A stretch of 64,000 nucleotides of DNA from Sphingopyxis sp. LC81 (GCF_000756375.1 NZ_JNFD01000046.1:46302-110301); one strand, 5' to 3'; shown: positions 34,687 through 43,500, counted from the stretch's first letter. Notes: generated from the sequence alone by a model not told the origin. Numbers and translations: made by a program.

Positions 34687-35268
34687 TCAGTCCGTCCGCC
34701 GGTCGACCGCGATCCAGTTCACTTCCCATGTCGCGCCGCCATCGGCCGAAAAGGCCTGCTCGAAATGCGCCTCGCCGGCCGAAACCTGCGTGATGACGAA
34801 CCGCACGCGGACGGGCCGCTCGCCAAGCTTGTCGTCGCCATAAAAGACGCCGCGTCCATCGGCGCCAAAACCGCCGATCACCGGCGGGGTCAGCGCCCCG
34901 TCGCGCAGGCTGGCGAAGTTGAGGCTCCACCGGCGGGCACCGGGATCGTAAAGCCGCAGCGAGATGCCCTCGATCTTCCCTGCGGGTCCCGCGACCGACA
35001 GCTCGACGCTGTTCGCCCTGCCATCCATCAGGCTGCGGACGAGGCTCGTGCCGCGATATTCGGCCCAGACCGGCGGCTTGCCCGACAAGGGATTGCGCAG
35101 CACGCGCACCTCGGTTGCCCAGGTCCCGATTTCGAAATCGAAATCGCGCAGACCGTCGCGGACGGTCTCCGCGGGCGGAGCGGCCGGCGCCGATTGCGCC
35201 ATGGCGGAAACACCCGCGCTCCCCGCCAGCAACGCCAGCACCAGCAATCGCGCGCTCACCATCGGCAT
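34687..35268 (-). CDS. Exported protein of unknown function (DUF1579-like)
   Basis: A 193-residue secreted protein with a Sec signal peptide (about residues 1-24, cleavage near AMAQ). The mature part begins with DGLRDFDFEIGTWATEVRVL, then alternating beta strands ending FSADGGATWEVNWIAVDR. This beta-rich pattern resembles DUF1579/calycin-like proteins of unknown role, but I am not certain of the family. The ATG at 35268 is preferred because GGGAG lies 6 nt upstream; ATGs at 35262 and 35274 are alternatives. It is convergent with ispG. No function is assigned. Confidence 0.75.
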   Translation of the reverse strand: MPMVSARLLVLALLAGSAGVSAMAQSAPAAPPAETVRDGLRDFDFEIGTWATEVRVLRNPLSGKPPVWAEYRGTSLVRSLMDGRANSVELSVAGPAGKIEGISLRLYDPGARRWSLNFASLRDGALTPPVIGGFGADGRGVFYGDDKLGERPVRVRFVITQVSAGEAHFEQAFSADGGATWEVNWIAVDRRTD

Positions 35269-35429
35269 CGGCATCTCCCGTCGTTCGCGCACTCTGTCGC
35301 CGGTCCTGATTACAGGGTGCCGGCGTGGCGGCAAGAGCGCACCTTCTCGCTGACCGGATAAGCGCACCATTGCCCCGCGCCACGCGCGCGTTAAAAGCGC
35401 CGCAACCTCCCTCTCAGCAGGATAGCCCG

Positions 35430-35909
35430 GTGACCCTCTCGATCCGCCCCGCCACCCCCGTCGACCTGCCGCTGATCGCGCAGTTCATCCGCGACCTCGC
35501 CGACTATGAAAAGCTCGCGCACGAGGTCCGCTTCGACGAGGCGAAGCTCGGCGAAAAACTCTTCGGCCCGCGGCCTTATGCGGAAGTCCTGATCGGCGAA
35601 ATCGATGGCGCGGCACAGGGCTTCGCGCTCTTCTTCCACAATTTCTCGACCTTCGAGGGCAAGCCCGGCATCTATCTCGAGGATCTGTTCGTCCGCCCCG
35701 AAGCGCGCGGATCGGGGCTCGGCAAGGCGCTGCTCGCGCATCTCGCCAAGCTTTGCGTCGAACGCGATTGCGCGCGGCTCGAATGGTGGGTGCTCGACTG
35801 GAACACCCCTTCGATCGGTTTCTACCAGAGCCTCGGCGCCAGGCTGATGGACGAATGGACCGTGATGCGCGTCGACGGCGACGCCCTGACGGCTCTCGCG
35901 AACGCCTAG
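35430..35909 (+). CDS. GNAT-family N-acetyltransferase (diamine/SSAT-like)
   Basis: A 159-residue acetyltransferase beginning TLSIRPATPVDLPLIAQFIRDLADYEKL, with LFFHNFSTFEGKPGIYLEDLFVRPEARGSGLGKALL as the acetyl-CoA-binding core and ARLEWWVLDWNTPSIGFYQSLGA after it. This arrangement is close to spermidine/diamine N1-acetyltransferase-like proteins (thialysine acetyltransferase group), so an amine acceptor is likely. The start is GTG at 35430 with AGGA 7 nt upstream. It is a single gene between two minus-strand units. Confidence 0.88.
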   Translation: MTLSIRPATPVDLPLIAQFIRDLADYEKLAHEVRFDEAKLGEKLFGPRPYAEVLIGEIDGAAQGFALFFHNFSTFEGKPGIYLEDLFVRPEARGSGLGKALLAHLAKLCVERDCARLEWWVLDWNTPSIGFYQSLGARLMDEWTVMRVDGDALTALANA

Positions 35910-35997
35910 CCTTCAAATCCCGTTCGCATCGAGCGAAGTTGTAGATGCCTTCAGGGTGTCTCGACTTGGCTCGACACGAACGGAATTGGGAAGCTGT

Positions 35998-37095
35998 TTA
36001 CTTCCGCGGCTTGCGCCGCTCCATCGGCCACTTCGGCATATGCGCATCGGACAGCGTCTTCGCCTCCGCCGGCGCCACACCCAGTTCGGTGAGCACGCGC
36101 ACCAGCGCGTCGGCGGGTGCCACCGCGATGTCGGGCTGGACGCCATCGCCTTCCCAATCCTTGCCGGTCGCGGGGTCATAGGTGCGTCCGACCGGGATGA
36201 AGGCGCCATAGCCGCCGCCCAGATCCTCGCCGCGCCCGAAATGGTTGGCACCGCCGGTCGCGCTACCCACCAGCACGCCGCGTCCCGTATGCTTCATCGC
36301 AAGCGAGAAATGCTCGGCCGCCGATCCCGTTGCGCCCGACGTCAGCACATAGATTTTCGCATCCCTCAGCCGATTGTCGGCATTCGGCGTGATCCAATGT
36401 TCGCGCGTCACCAGGCCGGCATCGCCCTTCACCACGTGCAGCGAAGGAATGCCGGCGATCGGCGAACCGCCCTCGGCGTCGACCGACGCGCGTGTCGCCA
36501 TCGTGACAAGCCGCGTCTTCTTGTCGAAGATCCACGGGAACATGACGTCCATCTGTTCGAGCCCGCCGCCGCCATGCGAGCGAATGTCGAAGATGATGGC
36601 TTTCGCATCGGCATGGTCCGCCATGAACTTCGCCGCCTGCGCCGTCACACCCGCATCGTTCGGAAAGACGTTGAAGCGGATAAAGGCAATCCCCGGCGCG
36701 ATCCAACCCGCCTGCTCGATCGGGACCTTCTGCGGCCGCGGCCCGGGCGCCGGTCCGCTGGCGCCTCCCGTGGGCCTCACCGCATCGGGAACGCGCAACC
36801 GCAAATGCCCGTCGGGCGCCACCGCGTCGATGTCGGCGTCGATCGCGCGGGCCAATGCCTCGCCCGAAAGCGCCTTGTAACGCCCGGCCTTCACACCCGC
36901 GCGCAGCGCCGCTGCGTATTTCGTGCCGGTTTCGGGATAGACATAGTCGCGCTCGAGCAGCGCGGCATATTTTTCGGCGACCGCATCGCCATTCACTTCG
37001 TCCGCGGCAATCGCCGCCGGCGAGGCGATCAACGGCGCAGCGATTATCGCACCGGCCATCAGCAGGCCGGGCAAGAGGCGCAGGGAAATCGTCAT
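35998..37095 (-). CDS. S41-family peptidase, exported
   Basis: A 365-residue S41-type protein with a Sec signal peptide (about residues 1-30, cleavage near AIAADE). The S41 core has IIFDIRSHGGGGLEQMDV and the catalytic-Ser segment VLTSGATGSAAEHFSLAMK, then VGSATGGANHFG. The AVAEKYAALLERDYVYPETG start matches S41 N-terminal helical domains. ATG 37095 was chosen for the GGAG site 6 nt upstream. The promoter region carries a TACA-TT-TGTA palindrome typical of BlaI/MecI/CopY repressors, but no such repressor gene is in the window. The substrate is unknown; the paralogous gene at 22206 has MarR-type control. Confidence 0.87.
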   Translation of the reverse strand: MTISLRLLPGLLMAGAIIAAPLIASPAAIAADEVNGDAVAEKYAALLERDYVYPETGTKYAAALRAGVKAGRYKALSGEALARAIDADIDAVAPDGHLRLRVPDAVRPTGGASGPAPGPRPQKVPIEQAGWIAPGIAFIRFNVFPNDAGVTAQAAKFMADHADAKAIIFDIRSHGGGGLEQMDVMFPWIFDKKTRLVTMATRASVDAEGGSPIAGIPSLHVVKGDAGLVTREHWITPNADNRLRDAKIYVLTSGATGSAAEHFSLAMKHTGRGVLVGSATGGANHFGRGEDLGGGYGAFIPVGRTYDPATGKDWEGDGVQPDIAVAPADALVRVLTELGVAPAEAKTLSDAHMPKWPMERRKPRK

Positions 37096-37154
37096 CTTCA
37101 TCTCCAATCCAACCCCGGATTGGCCATGGCGTATCACATAGACAATACAGATCA

Positions 37155-37168
37155 ACTACATTTGTAGT
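37155..37168. promoter_or_regulatory. BlaI/MecI/CopY-type operator
   Basis: ACTACA-TT-TGTAGT, with the classic TACA-N2-TGTA core of the penicillinase-repressor family, lies 60 nt upstream of the S41 peptidase start, where it would overlap the promoter. The repressor should be encoded elsewhere. Confidence 0.6.
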
Positions 37169-37175
37169 CGATCCG

Positions 37176-37382
37176 TCAGGGCTGCCGTCTTTTGCGAGCG
37201 AACAGGATCAGGACGATACCGAGGATCGACAAAAACAGGCCATTGCGCGTCCAAACCGTGTCGCCGAGCATGAAACTGCTCGCCGGCCAGCGGACGATGT
37301 CGAGCCCCTGCAGCACCCACAGCCCGCCGACGAGGATCGCCGCGACCCCGACAATCGTCAGGATTCCCCTGAAAGCCCCCAT
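37176..37382 (-). CDS. Small two-helix membrane protein
   Basis: A 68-residue protein with two predicted transmembrane helices (ILTIVGVAAILVGGLWVLQGL and GLFLSILGIVLILFA) joined by a short loop, ending in a basic RKRRQP tail. This pattern resembles small inner-membrane proteins of unknown function found across proteobacteria. It lies 10 nt downstream of the acyltransferase-like membrane protein gene on the same strand, so it is probably co-transcribed with it. No function is assigned. Confidence 0.7.
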   Translation of the reverse strand: MGAFRGILTIVGVAAILVGGLWVLQGLDIVRWPASSFMLGDTVWTRNGLFLSILGIVLILFARKRRQP

Positions 37383-37392
37383 GACGCCCTCC

Positions 37393-38526
37393 CTATCTGC
37401 GCTGCAGTCCGATCAGCGGCCGCAGCCAGCCGATGTTGCGCCCGATGACGTAGAAAAGCCAGCATCCAAGCGTGGTCGCGACGAGCAGGACTAGGAAGGA
37501 CGGCAGCGCCGCGACGCCGGCCTGCAGCAGATACCAGCCGACCACGACGATGATCGTCTGGTGGATGATGTAGAAGGGGAACACCGCCTCGGCGAGCGTC
37601 GTGCGCGACGGGTGATCGCGGTTCCAGTAATGGTCGGCGATCCCGACCAGCGCGACGATCGTCGCCCAGCCCTGCACCAGATGCGCGATATTGAACGGCA
37701 GCCGGCCCCAGTCGGCGGGCTGCGCCCCGGTCAGCCAGAGACACATGATCCATGCGACAACCGCGAACGCCGCGACCGCAAGGACCAGCGCGGCGCGCCA
37801 CCAGCGCGCCACCGCACCGAACAGCTGCGGCCGCACCCGGAGCAACCAGCCGACAAGGAAGGGCATCAGATAATGAAGATGCGACGGGCCGTCGTCGAAC
37901 AGCGCATGCGTCTCGTCATGGCCCGGAAAGGCGGCATAGATGAGCAACCACGCCGCGAGCGGCCAGACAAGCAGCCCAAAGCCGCCGAGCCACCGCGCCG
38001 CGCCATCGGCGATCCGGGTCCGCATCGCGCCCGGCACCAGCGCCACCAGGACCGCGGCGAGCATCGTATAAACCCACAGATAGACGACGAACCACAGATG
38101 CTGCCACGTCGGCAGGACGATCCCGCCCAGCGATCCGAAACGGAAATAGTCGTGCGCCCAGAAATGCAGGAAGCCATGGGTATAGCCATGCTGGCCGACC
38201 AGTTCGATCCACGGCTGCGGCGGGATGATGACGATGATACCGAAAGCGAGCGGGATCAGCAGCCGCGCGCTGCGCGACCGCGCAAAGGCGCCGCTGCCGC
38301 CGAGCTTCGCGAACAGCGCCGCGCTCGCATACCCCGACACGAGGAACAGCAGCGCGAGCCGCCAGCTGTTCGTCGCGAGCATCGGAAGCTGCACCCAGTC
38401 GAGCGGCTCGGCGATCTTCACGTGCCATCCCCACGGCACGAAATACATGCCGATATGATAGAGGATCAGCAGCCCGAACGCGCCGATCCGCAGCCAGTCC
38501 ATGCCGTGATGGCGCACGCCGGTCAT
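37393..38526 (-). CDS. Acyltransferase-3-family integral membrane protein
   Basis: A 377-residue protein with about ten predicted transmembrane helices. It starts HHGMDWLRIGAFGLLILYHIGMYF, where the DWLR...YH motif is the N-terminal signature of the acyltransferase 3 (OafB/OpgC-like) family; the histidine in LYHIGMYF is the expected catalytic residue. Later FLVSGYASAALF and PLAFGIIVIIPPQPWIEL segments are typical. It is predicted to transfer an acyl group across the inner membrane to a glycan or lipid. The ATG at 38526 follows GGGAGGGGAGG. The acceptor molecule is unknown. Confidence 0.85.
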   Translation of the reverse strand: MTGVRHHGMDWLRIGAFGLLILYHIGMYFVPWGWHVKIAEPLDWVQLPMLATNSWRLALLFLVSGYASAALFAKLGGSGAFARSRSARLLIPLAFGIIVIIPPQPWIELVGQHGYTHGFLHFWAHDYFRFGSLGGIVLPTWQHLWFVVYLWVYTMLAAVLVALVPGAMRTRIADGAARWLGGFGLLVWPLAAWLLIYAAFPGHDETHALFDDGPSHLHYLMPFLVGWLLRVRPQLFGAVARWWRAALVLAVAAFAVVAWIMCLWLTGAQPADWGRLPFNIAHLVQGWATIVALVGIADHYWNRDHPSRTTLAEAVFPFYIIHQTIIVVVGWYLLQAGVAALPSFLVLLVATTLGCWLFYVIGRNIGWLRPLIGLQRR

Positions 38527-38546
38527 AGGCCTCCCCTCCCAAGCCC

Positions 38547-38611
38547 CCCCTCCCGCAGGCGGGAGGGGCAACGAGGCTTGCCAGCTTGCTGGCTAGCCGC
38601 AGTGGGGTGGG
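38547..38611 (+). repeat. Type B intergenic repeat, copy 2
   Basis: Same structure as the copy at 2356: CCCCTCCCGC..GCGGGAGGGG, then GGCTTGCCAGCTTGCTGGCTAGCC-like paired sequence and CAGTGGGG. It faces copy 3 in inverted orientation, so the pair could form one large cruciform. Confidence 0.75.
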
Positions 38612-38632
38612 CTGGCAACGCCGCGCTCTTTG

Positions 38633-38702
38633 CCCACCCCGCTGCGACTAGCGCCTGCTACGCAGGCTCAAGTCTCGCTGCCCCTCCCGTAAACGGGCGG
38701 GG
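38633..38702 (-). repeat. Type B intergenic repeat, copy 3 (inverted)
   Basis: Reverse-oriented copy of the same element: CCCACCCCGCTGCGACTAGC at its left, then AAGTCTCGCTGCCCCTCCCG and CGGGCGGGG at its right. It differs from the others by GCCTGC/GCAGGC in the middle stem, which preserves pairing. Confidence 0.72.
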
Positions 38703-38706
38703 AAAT

Positions 38707-40224
38707 CTACTTCAGCACACGCCACGCCAGATCCGCAAACTCGCAAAGCAGCGGCCGCGTATCCCTTGGGTCGATGATGTCCTCGACGCCATATTTCTCC
38801 GCCGTCCGGAACGGCGAGCGCACGCGATTGAGCCGCTCGCGGATCGCCTCCAGATGCGCCGCCGGATCTTCCGCCGCCTCCAGCTCGCTCTTGTACGCAA
38901 CCTCGACCCCGCCCTCGATCGGCAGGCTGCCCCAGTCGCCCGACGGCCAGGCGAAGCGGTACTGGAAGCGCTCGGCGTTCGACATCGCGCTCCCCGCGAT
39001 CCCGTAAGCGCGCCGCACCACGACGCTCGCGAGCGGCACCGTCGCGCGGTAGATCGCGTTCATCGCCTGCACGCCGTAGCGGATCGTCCCCGTCCGCTCG
39101 GCCTCGCCGCCGATCATGAAGCCCGGATTGTCGACGAGGTGAACGATCGGCAGCCGGAACTGGTCGGCCATCTTCACGAAACGCTCGGCCTTCTCGCTCG
39201 TCTTCGCGTCCCACGATCCGCCAAGATACGACGGATCGCTCGCGAGCACCGCGACCGGATAACCGTCGAGCCGTGCAAAGGCGGTGATCACCGCCCGCCC
39301 CCAGCGCGCGCCCATTTCGAAGAAGCTGCCCTGATCGAACACCGCAGCCGTAATCCGCCGCATCGAATAGACCTGCTTCGCCTCGCGCGGCACCGCCGAT
39401 AGCAGGCTCTCCTCGCGCCGGTCGACCGGATCGTTGCACGGCGTGCGCAAGGCCCGATCATGGATCGACGAAGGCAGGTACGACAGGAACCGCCGCGCCG
39501 CCGCGAACGCCTCGGCTTCGCTCGCGACCTCGTCGTCGACGACGCCGTTGCGTGTATGCACGTCGCTGCCGCCCAGTTCCTCGCGGTCGAGCGTATCGCC
39601 GATCGCCGCCGCGCCCGCGGCCCCCGCCGCGAACAGCTGCGACAGCCCGCGCACCATCACGCTGTAATGGCTCGCGACGACGCGCGCCGCGCCCAGCCCC
39701 GCGGTCGGCCCGAGCGCGAGCGCCACCACCGGCACGGTGTCGAGGTTCGCGATGATCTCGTCCCAGCCGGGGACGTGCGGGATATAGGTGTAGCCCATAT
39801 CCTCCAATGTCTTGACCGACCCGCCGCCGCCGGTGCCGTCGATCATGCGGATCAGCGGCAGGCGATATTCATGCGCCATCGCCTCGCACTGGACGAATTT
39901 GCGATGCAGCGCCGCATCGGCCGCGCCGCCGCGCACGGTGAAATCGTCGGCCGAGGCCACCACTGGCCGCCCGTCGATATTCGCGCGGCCAAAGATGAAA
40001 TTGCTCGCGGCGAGGTCTTCGAGTTCGCCATCGGCGCCATAGCGCCCGCGGCCCGCAATCTTGCCGATCTCGCGAAAACTGCCCGCGTCGACGATCCCCG
40101 CGAGCCGCGCCCGCGCGTCCATCTTCCCGCGCCCATGCTGCCGCGCGACCTTTTCCTCGCCGCCCATCTTCTCGGCCATCGCGCGGCGTTGGCCCAGCTC
40201 TTCGATCTCTTTTTCCCAGCTCAT
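38707..40224 (-). CDS. Acyl-CoA carboxylase, carboxyltransferase (beta) subunit
   Basis: A 505-residue carboxyltransferase subunit of the propionyl/methylcrotonyl/geranyl-CoA carboxylase type. The N-terminal half shows GKMDARARLAGIVDAGSF, IDGRPVVASADDFTVRGG, and TGGGGSVKTLEDMGY with oxyanion-type glycines; the C-terminal half has LVDNPGFMIGGEAE and RRAYGIAGSAM. It transfers carboxyl from biotin to an acyl-CoA. No biotin carboxylase/BCCP alpha subunit is encoded next to it, which is unusual for this family, so the partner must be elsewhere. The substrate (propionyl-CoA or a branched acyl-CoA) is not clear. Confidence 0.9.
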   Translation of the reverse strand: MSWEKEIEELGQRRAMAEKMGGEEKVARQHGRGKMDARARLAGIVDAGSFREIGKIAGRGRYGADGELEDLAASNFIFGRANIDGRPVVASADDFTVRGGAADAALHRKFVQCEAMAHEYRLPLIRMIDGTGGGGSVKTLEDMGYTYIPHVPGWDEIIANLDTVPVVALALGPTAGLGAARVVASHYSVMVRGLSQLFAAGAAGAAAIGDTLDREELGGSDVHTRNGVVDDEVASEAEAFAAARRFLSYLPSSIHDRALRTPCNDPVDRREESLLSAVPREAKQVYSMRRITAAVFDQGSFFEMGARWGRAVITAFARLDGYPVAVLASDPSYLGGSWDAKTSEKAERFVKMADQFRLPIVHLVDNPGFMIGGEAERTGTIRYGVQAMNAIYRATVPLASVVVRRAYGIAGSAMSNAERFQYRFAWPSGDWGSLPIEGGVEVAYKSELEAAEDPAAHLEAIRERLNRVRSPFRTAEKYGVEDIIDPRDTRPLLCEFADLAWRVLK

Positions 40225-40280
40225 GGGGCGAAGGCTATCTTACGTTGACGGAAACGTCATCCGAAACCTATCGTCGGTCC

Positions 40281-40769
40281 ATGACGCGCCCCATCGCCCT
40301 CGCCTTCACCGCCGCGATGCTCGCGCTCGCACCCCCGACCGCCAGCGAACCGCGCACGATTCCGGGCGTTGCGGACGCTTACAAGAGCGACGCCTTCGAC
40401 CCAAACCCGATGGCGGCGATCGACGCCGCCCTCGCCAAAGCCGGACAGTCGGGCAAGCCTGTCCTGCTCATCATGGGCACCGGCGGCTGCCACGACAGCG
40501 CCTGGCTCGCGAACCTGCTCGCGACCGACCGCTTCGCCCCCGTCCGCGCGCGCTACGAGATCGTCTATGCCGACATCGGCATGCCGCATATCCGCGGGCA
40601 AGGCCGCAACCCCGATGTGCCCAAGCGCTTCCGATTCAAAATCAAGGGCACGCCGACCGTCGCGATCCTTGACGCCGAGGGCCATGTGCTCAACCGCAAG
40701 GCCGCCCCCAAATGGCGCAACGCCGCGAGCCGCAGCGACGACGACATCTATAACGAACTGATGGGTTAG
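40281..40769 (+). CDS. Exported thioredoxin-fold protein with a single active-site cysteine
   Basis: A 162-residue protein with a signal peptide (about residues 1-22) and a thioredoxin-like domain. The active-site region reads LLIMGTGGCHDSAWL, with one Cys where CxxC is usual; the cis-Pro segment KIKGTPTVAILD is intact. The loss of the second Cys argues against a simple disulfide reductase and for a monothiol or structural role in the periplasm. ATG 40281 gives a sensible signal peptide; the upstream TTG is not needed. It lies 10 nt before the SDR gene, so the two may be co-transcribed. Confidence 0.8.
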   Translation: MTRPIALAFTAAMLALAPPTASEPRTIPGVADAYKSDAFDPNPMAAIDAALAKAGQSGKPVLLIMGTGGCHDSAWLANLLATDRFAPVRARYEIVYADIGMPHIRGQGRNPDVPKRFRFKIKGTPTVAILDAEGHVLNRKAAPKWRNAASRSDDDIYNELMG

Positions 40770-40779
40770 GGAGAGACTG

Positions 40780-41559
40780 ATGGCCGACGGGATTCTCGCG
40801 GGGCGCGTCGCGCTCGTCACCGGCGCCTCGCGCGGCATCGGCCGCGGCATCGCGATCGGGCTGGCCGAGGCTGGCGCCGACGTCGCGGTGAACTACACCC
40901 GCGGCGAGGAAGCCGCCGCCGAAACCGTCGCCGCGATCGAGGCGCTCGGCCGCAAGGCGAAAGCCTATCAAGCGTCGGTCACCGACGAGGCCGCCTGTGC
41001 CGCGATGGTCGCCGCGGTCGCGGCCGACTTCGGCCCGCTGTCGATCCTGGTAAACAACGCCGGCATCGCGAGCCGCGGGCTCTCGGTCGCCGACACCTCT
41101 CCCGAGGAGGTCGACAAACTCTTCGCCGTCCACGCCGCGGGCCCGCATCGCCTGTCGCGCCTTGCGCTGCCCCAGCTCCGCACCCACGCCCGCAGCGACA
41201 TCATCGTCATTTCGAGCATCGCGACCTACACCCACTCGCCCAACGGCGCGCCCTACACGATGGCCAAGGCGGCAGGCGAAGCCCTCGCCTACGCACTCGC
41301 CAAAGAGGAACTCGGCAACGGCGTCCGCGTCAACATCGTCGCCCCCGCGCTCACCGTCAGCGACATGGGCGAGAAATTGTCGCGCGCGATCACGGGTAAC
41401 GCGGACATCCATCACCTCGACGCCAAAATGCCCTTCGGCCGCGTCGCCGTCCCCGCCGACGTCGCCGCGGCGGTCGTCTGGTTCGTCAGCGACGCGAACT
41501 CTTATTGCTCGGGGCAAAAACTCAACATCGACGGCGCGGGGCAAGCAACCTTCCGCTAA
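40780..41559 (+). CDS. SDR-family NAD(P)-dependent oxidoreductase
   Basis: A 259-residue classical short-chain dehydrogenase. The cofactor motif TGASRGIGRGIA (TGxxxGxG) is at residues 14-25, NNAG at about 91, catalytic Ser in VISSIATYTHS, and YTMAK (YxxxK) at about 163. The C-terminal WFVSDANSYCSGQKLNIDGAG motif is typical of FabG-like reductases. It probably reduces a 3-oxoacyl or similar carbonyl, but the substrate is unknown. GGGAGAG precedes the ATG. It follows the thioredoxin-like gene by 10 nt and precedes the transporter by 9 nt, suggesting one operon. Confidence 0.9.
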   Translation: MADGILAGRVALVTGASRGIGRGIAIGLAEAGADVAVNYTRGEEAAAETVAAIEALGRKAKAYQASVTDEAACAAMVAAVAADFGPLSILVNNAGIASRGLSVADTSPEEVDKLFAVHAAGPHRLSRLALPQLRTHARSDIIVISSIATYTHSPNGAPYTMAKAAGEALAYALAKEELGNGVRVNIVAPALTVSDMGEKLSRAITGNADIHHLDAKMPFGRVAVPADVAAAVVWFVSDANSYCSGQKLNIDGAGQATFR

Positions 41560-41568
41560 GGCGCACCC

Positions 41569-42471
41569 ATGCGTCCCGATTCTCCCTCGCCCGTCATCCC
41601 CTTCCTGATCGCGTGCGCAGGCATTGCGACCTTTTCGGCGATGGATGTGCTGATGAAGGGGCTGTCGATCGACATCGGCGCTTACAACGCCGTGCTCTGG
41701 CGCACCGGCACCGGCACGCTTCTCGCGGGCGCGCTCTATTTTGCGAGCCGCCCCAAATGGCCGGGCAAGGCAACGATGCAGATCCATGCGTGGCGCTCGC
41801 TGTTCGTCGCGGGCATGGCGCTCTGCTTCTTCTGGGCGCTCGCGCGGCTGCCGATGGCCGAAGCCATCGCGCTCGCCTTTGTCGCGCCGCTGATGGCGCT
41901 CTACATGGCTGCGATCTTTCTGGGCGAGAAGATCGGCCCGCGCTCGATCGCGGCGTCGATGCTCGGCCTGTGCGGAGTGATCGTGATCGTCGCGGGGAAA
42001 CTCGGCGGCAGCGACTATAGCGACGAGGCGCTGCTCGCGGTCGGCGCGGTGTTCCTCTCGGCGATCTTTTACGCCTACAACCTCATCCTCGCGCGGCGGC
42101 AGGCGAAGATGGCCGAGCCGATGGAGATCGCCTTTTTCCAGAATTTCTTCGTCGCCGCGATCCTCGCATTGGGCACGCCCTGGTTCCTCGCGGTGCCGGG
42201 CGCAAGCCACGCGCCGCACATCCTCGGCGCCGCGCTCCTCGCGACCACATCGCTGCTGCTTTTGAGCTGGGCCTATGCACGCGCCGAGACACAGATCCTC
42301 GCGACGACAGAATATACGGGTTTCCTGTGGGCGATGCTGTTCGGCTGGTTCTTCTTCGACGAAGCCGTCACGCTGCCAACCTTCGCCGGCGCGTTGCTGA
42401 TCGTCGCCGCCTGCCTGATCGTCGCGCGCAAGGCGCCGCACGGCGATCCGATCGAGCCAGCGGCGGCTTAG
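41569..42471 (+). CDS. DMT-superfamily (EamA) transporter
   Basis: A 300-residue inner-membrane protein with about ten transmembrane helices in two EamA repeats. The first repeat includes ACAGIATFSAMDVLMKGLS and AEAIALAFVAPLMALYMAAIFLGEKIG; the second includes LLLLSWAYARAETQILATTEYTGFLWAMLFGWFFFDEAVTLPTFAGALLIV. The P..A....E pattern before GEKIG is the usual EamA motif. It probably exports an amino acid or metabolite. It is the last gene of the run and is followed by a 10-bp hairpin. Confidence 0.88.
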   Translation: MRPDSPSPVIPFLIACAGIATFSAMDVLMKGLSIDIGAYNAVLWRTGTGTLLAGALYFASRPKWPGKATMQIHAWRSLFVAGMALCFFWALARLPMAEAIALAFVAPLMALYMAAIFLGEKIGPRSIAASMLGLCGVIVIVAGKLGGSDYSDEALLAVGAVFLSAIFYAYNLILARRQAKMAEPMEIAFFQNFFVAAILALGTPWFLAVPGASHAPHILGAALLATTSLLLLSWAYARAETQILATTEYTGFLWAMLFGWFFFDEAVTLPTFAGALLIVAACLIVARKAPHGDPIEPAAA

Positions 42472-42473
42472 TC

Positions 42474-42495
42474 CCCCTCCCATAAATGGGAGGGG
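42474..42495. terminator. Hairpin between convergent genes
   Basis: CCCCTCCCAT / ATGGGAGGGG is a perfect 10-bp stem with a 2-nt loop, located 3 nt after the transporter stop and 7 nt before the tsaC-like stop. No T-run is visible on either side. Confidence 0.5.
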
Positions 42496-42501
42496 AGCGG
42501 G

Positions 42502-43449
42502 TCAAACCGCCGCCCTCGCTAACCTGTCGTTGATCGCCGCGCCCAGCCCCTCGGCCGGAACCGCCGCCACCGCAATCTTCGCCTTCGCGCTCGCCGCGCC
42601 CGCGTGCAGCGCGTCGAACAGCCGCGCAGCCGCCTCGGTCAAATCGCCCGCCGCGCTCAGATCATATTCGCCCGCGACCGCACCGAACCCGATCCCATAT
42701 TCGTCATCCGCGAACGCGGTCGCACCCAGCCGCACCGGCTTCCCCGGCGCATAGTGGCTCGCGAGCATCCCCGGCGCGACGATCTCCGGTCCCTTGACGC
42801 CGGTCACCGCGAGCCCGCTCGCCTCCGCCAGCATCTCCACCGTCACCGGCCCCGGCCGCAGGATCTCGACCGCGCCGTCCTTCACGCGCGCGATCGTCGA
42901 TTCGACCCCCGCCGTCGTCGGGCCATCGTCGATCACCAGCGCGATTCGTCCGTCGAGGCTCGCGAGCACATGGCTTGCCTTCGTCGGGCTCACCCCGCCG
43001 CTCGCATTGGCGCTGGGCGCGGCGAGCGGTGCGCCACTCTCGGCGAGCAAAGCCTGCATCGCGCGGTGTCCGGGCACCCTTATCGCGATCGTATCGAGCC
43101 CCGCGGTCGCGATGCTCGCCACCGGGCAATCCGCTGTCCGCGGCACCACCAGCGTCAGCGGCCCCGGCCAGAAGCGCGCCGCCAGCAGGCGCTCGACATC
43201 GCCAAACACTCCTAGACGCTCGGCCCCGGCAAGGTCGGGCACATGGACGATCAGCGGGTTGAAATCGGGGCGCCCCTTCGCGGCGTAGATGCGCGCGACC
43301 GCCTCCGCATTGCGCGCATCGGCGGCGAGGCCATAGACCGTCTCGGTGGGCACCGCGACCGGCTCGCCTGCCGCGATCAACGCCGCCGCCTCGGCGATAG
43401 CTGCGCTATCGAACGGCAGAACAATACTGGACTTTGAGGCATCGGCCAT
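42502..43449 (-). CDS. tsaC: L-threonylcarbamoyladenylate synthase
   Basis: A 315-residue Sua5/YrdC/YciO-family enzyme that makes threonylcarbamoyl-AMP from threonine, bicarbonate and ATP for the tRNA t6A37 modification. The N-terminal domain has VPTETVYGLAADA, AKGRPDFNPLIVHV and TIAIRVPGH; APSANASGG is the typical later motif. The extra C-terminal Sua5 domain (from about residue 205, MLASHYAPGKPVRL) makes it the long Sua5 form rather than the short TsaC. It is convergent with the transporter gene and divergent from the acyl-CoA dehydrogenase gene. Confidence 0.93.
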   Translation of the reverse strand: MADASKSSIVLPFDSAAIAEAAALIAAGEPVAVPTETVYGLAADARNAEAVARIYAAKGRPDFNPLIVHVPDLAGAERLGVFGDVERLLAARFWPGPLTLVVPRTADCPVASIATAGLDTIAIRVPGHRAMQALLAESGAPLAAPSANASGGVSPTKASHVLASLDGRIALVIDDGPTTAGVESTIARVKDGAVEILRPGPVTVEMLAEASGLAVTGVKGPEIVAPGMLASHYAPGKPVRLGATAFADDEYGIGFGAVAGEYDLSAAGDLTEAAARLFDALHAGAASAKAKIAVAAVPAEGLGAAINDRLARAAV

Positions 43450-43500
43450 GCCGCGCTATAGCGCCCGCGCAACGAGATTCACCAGCAAAGTAGCTTGCCC

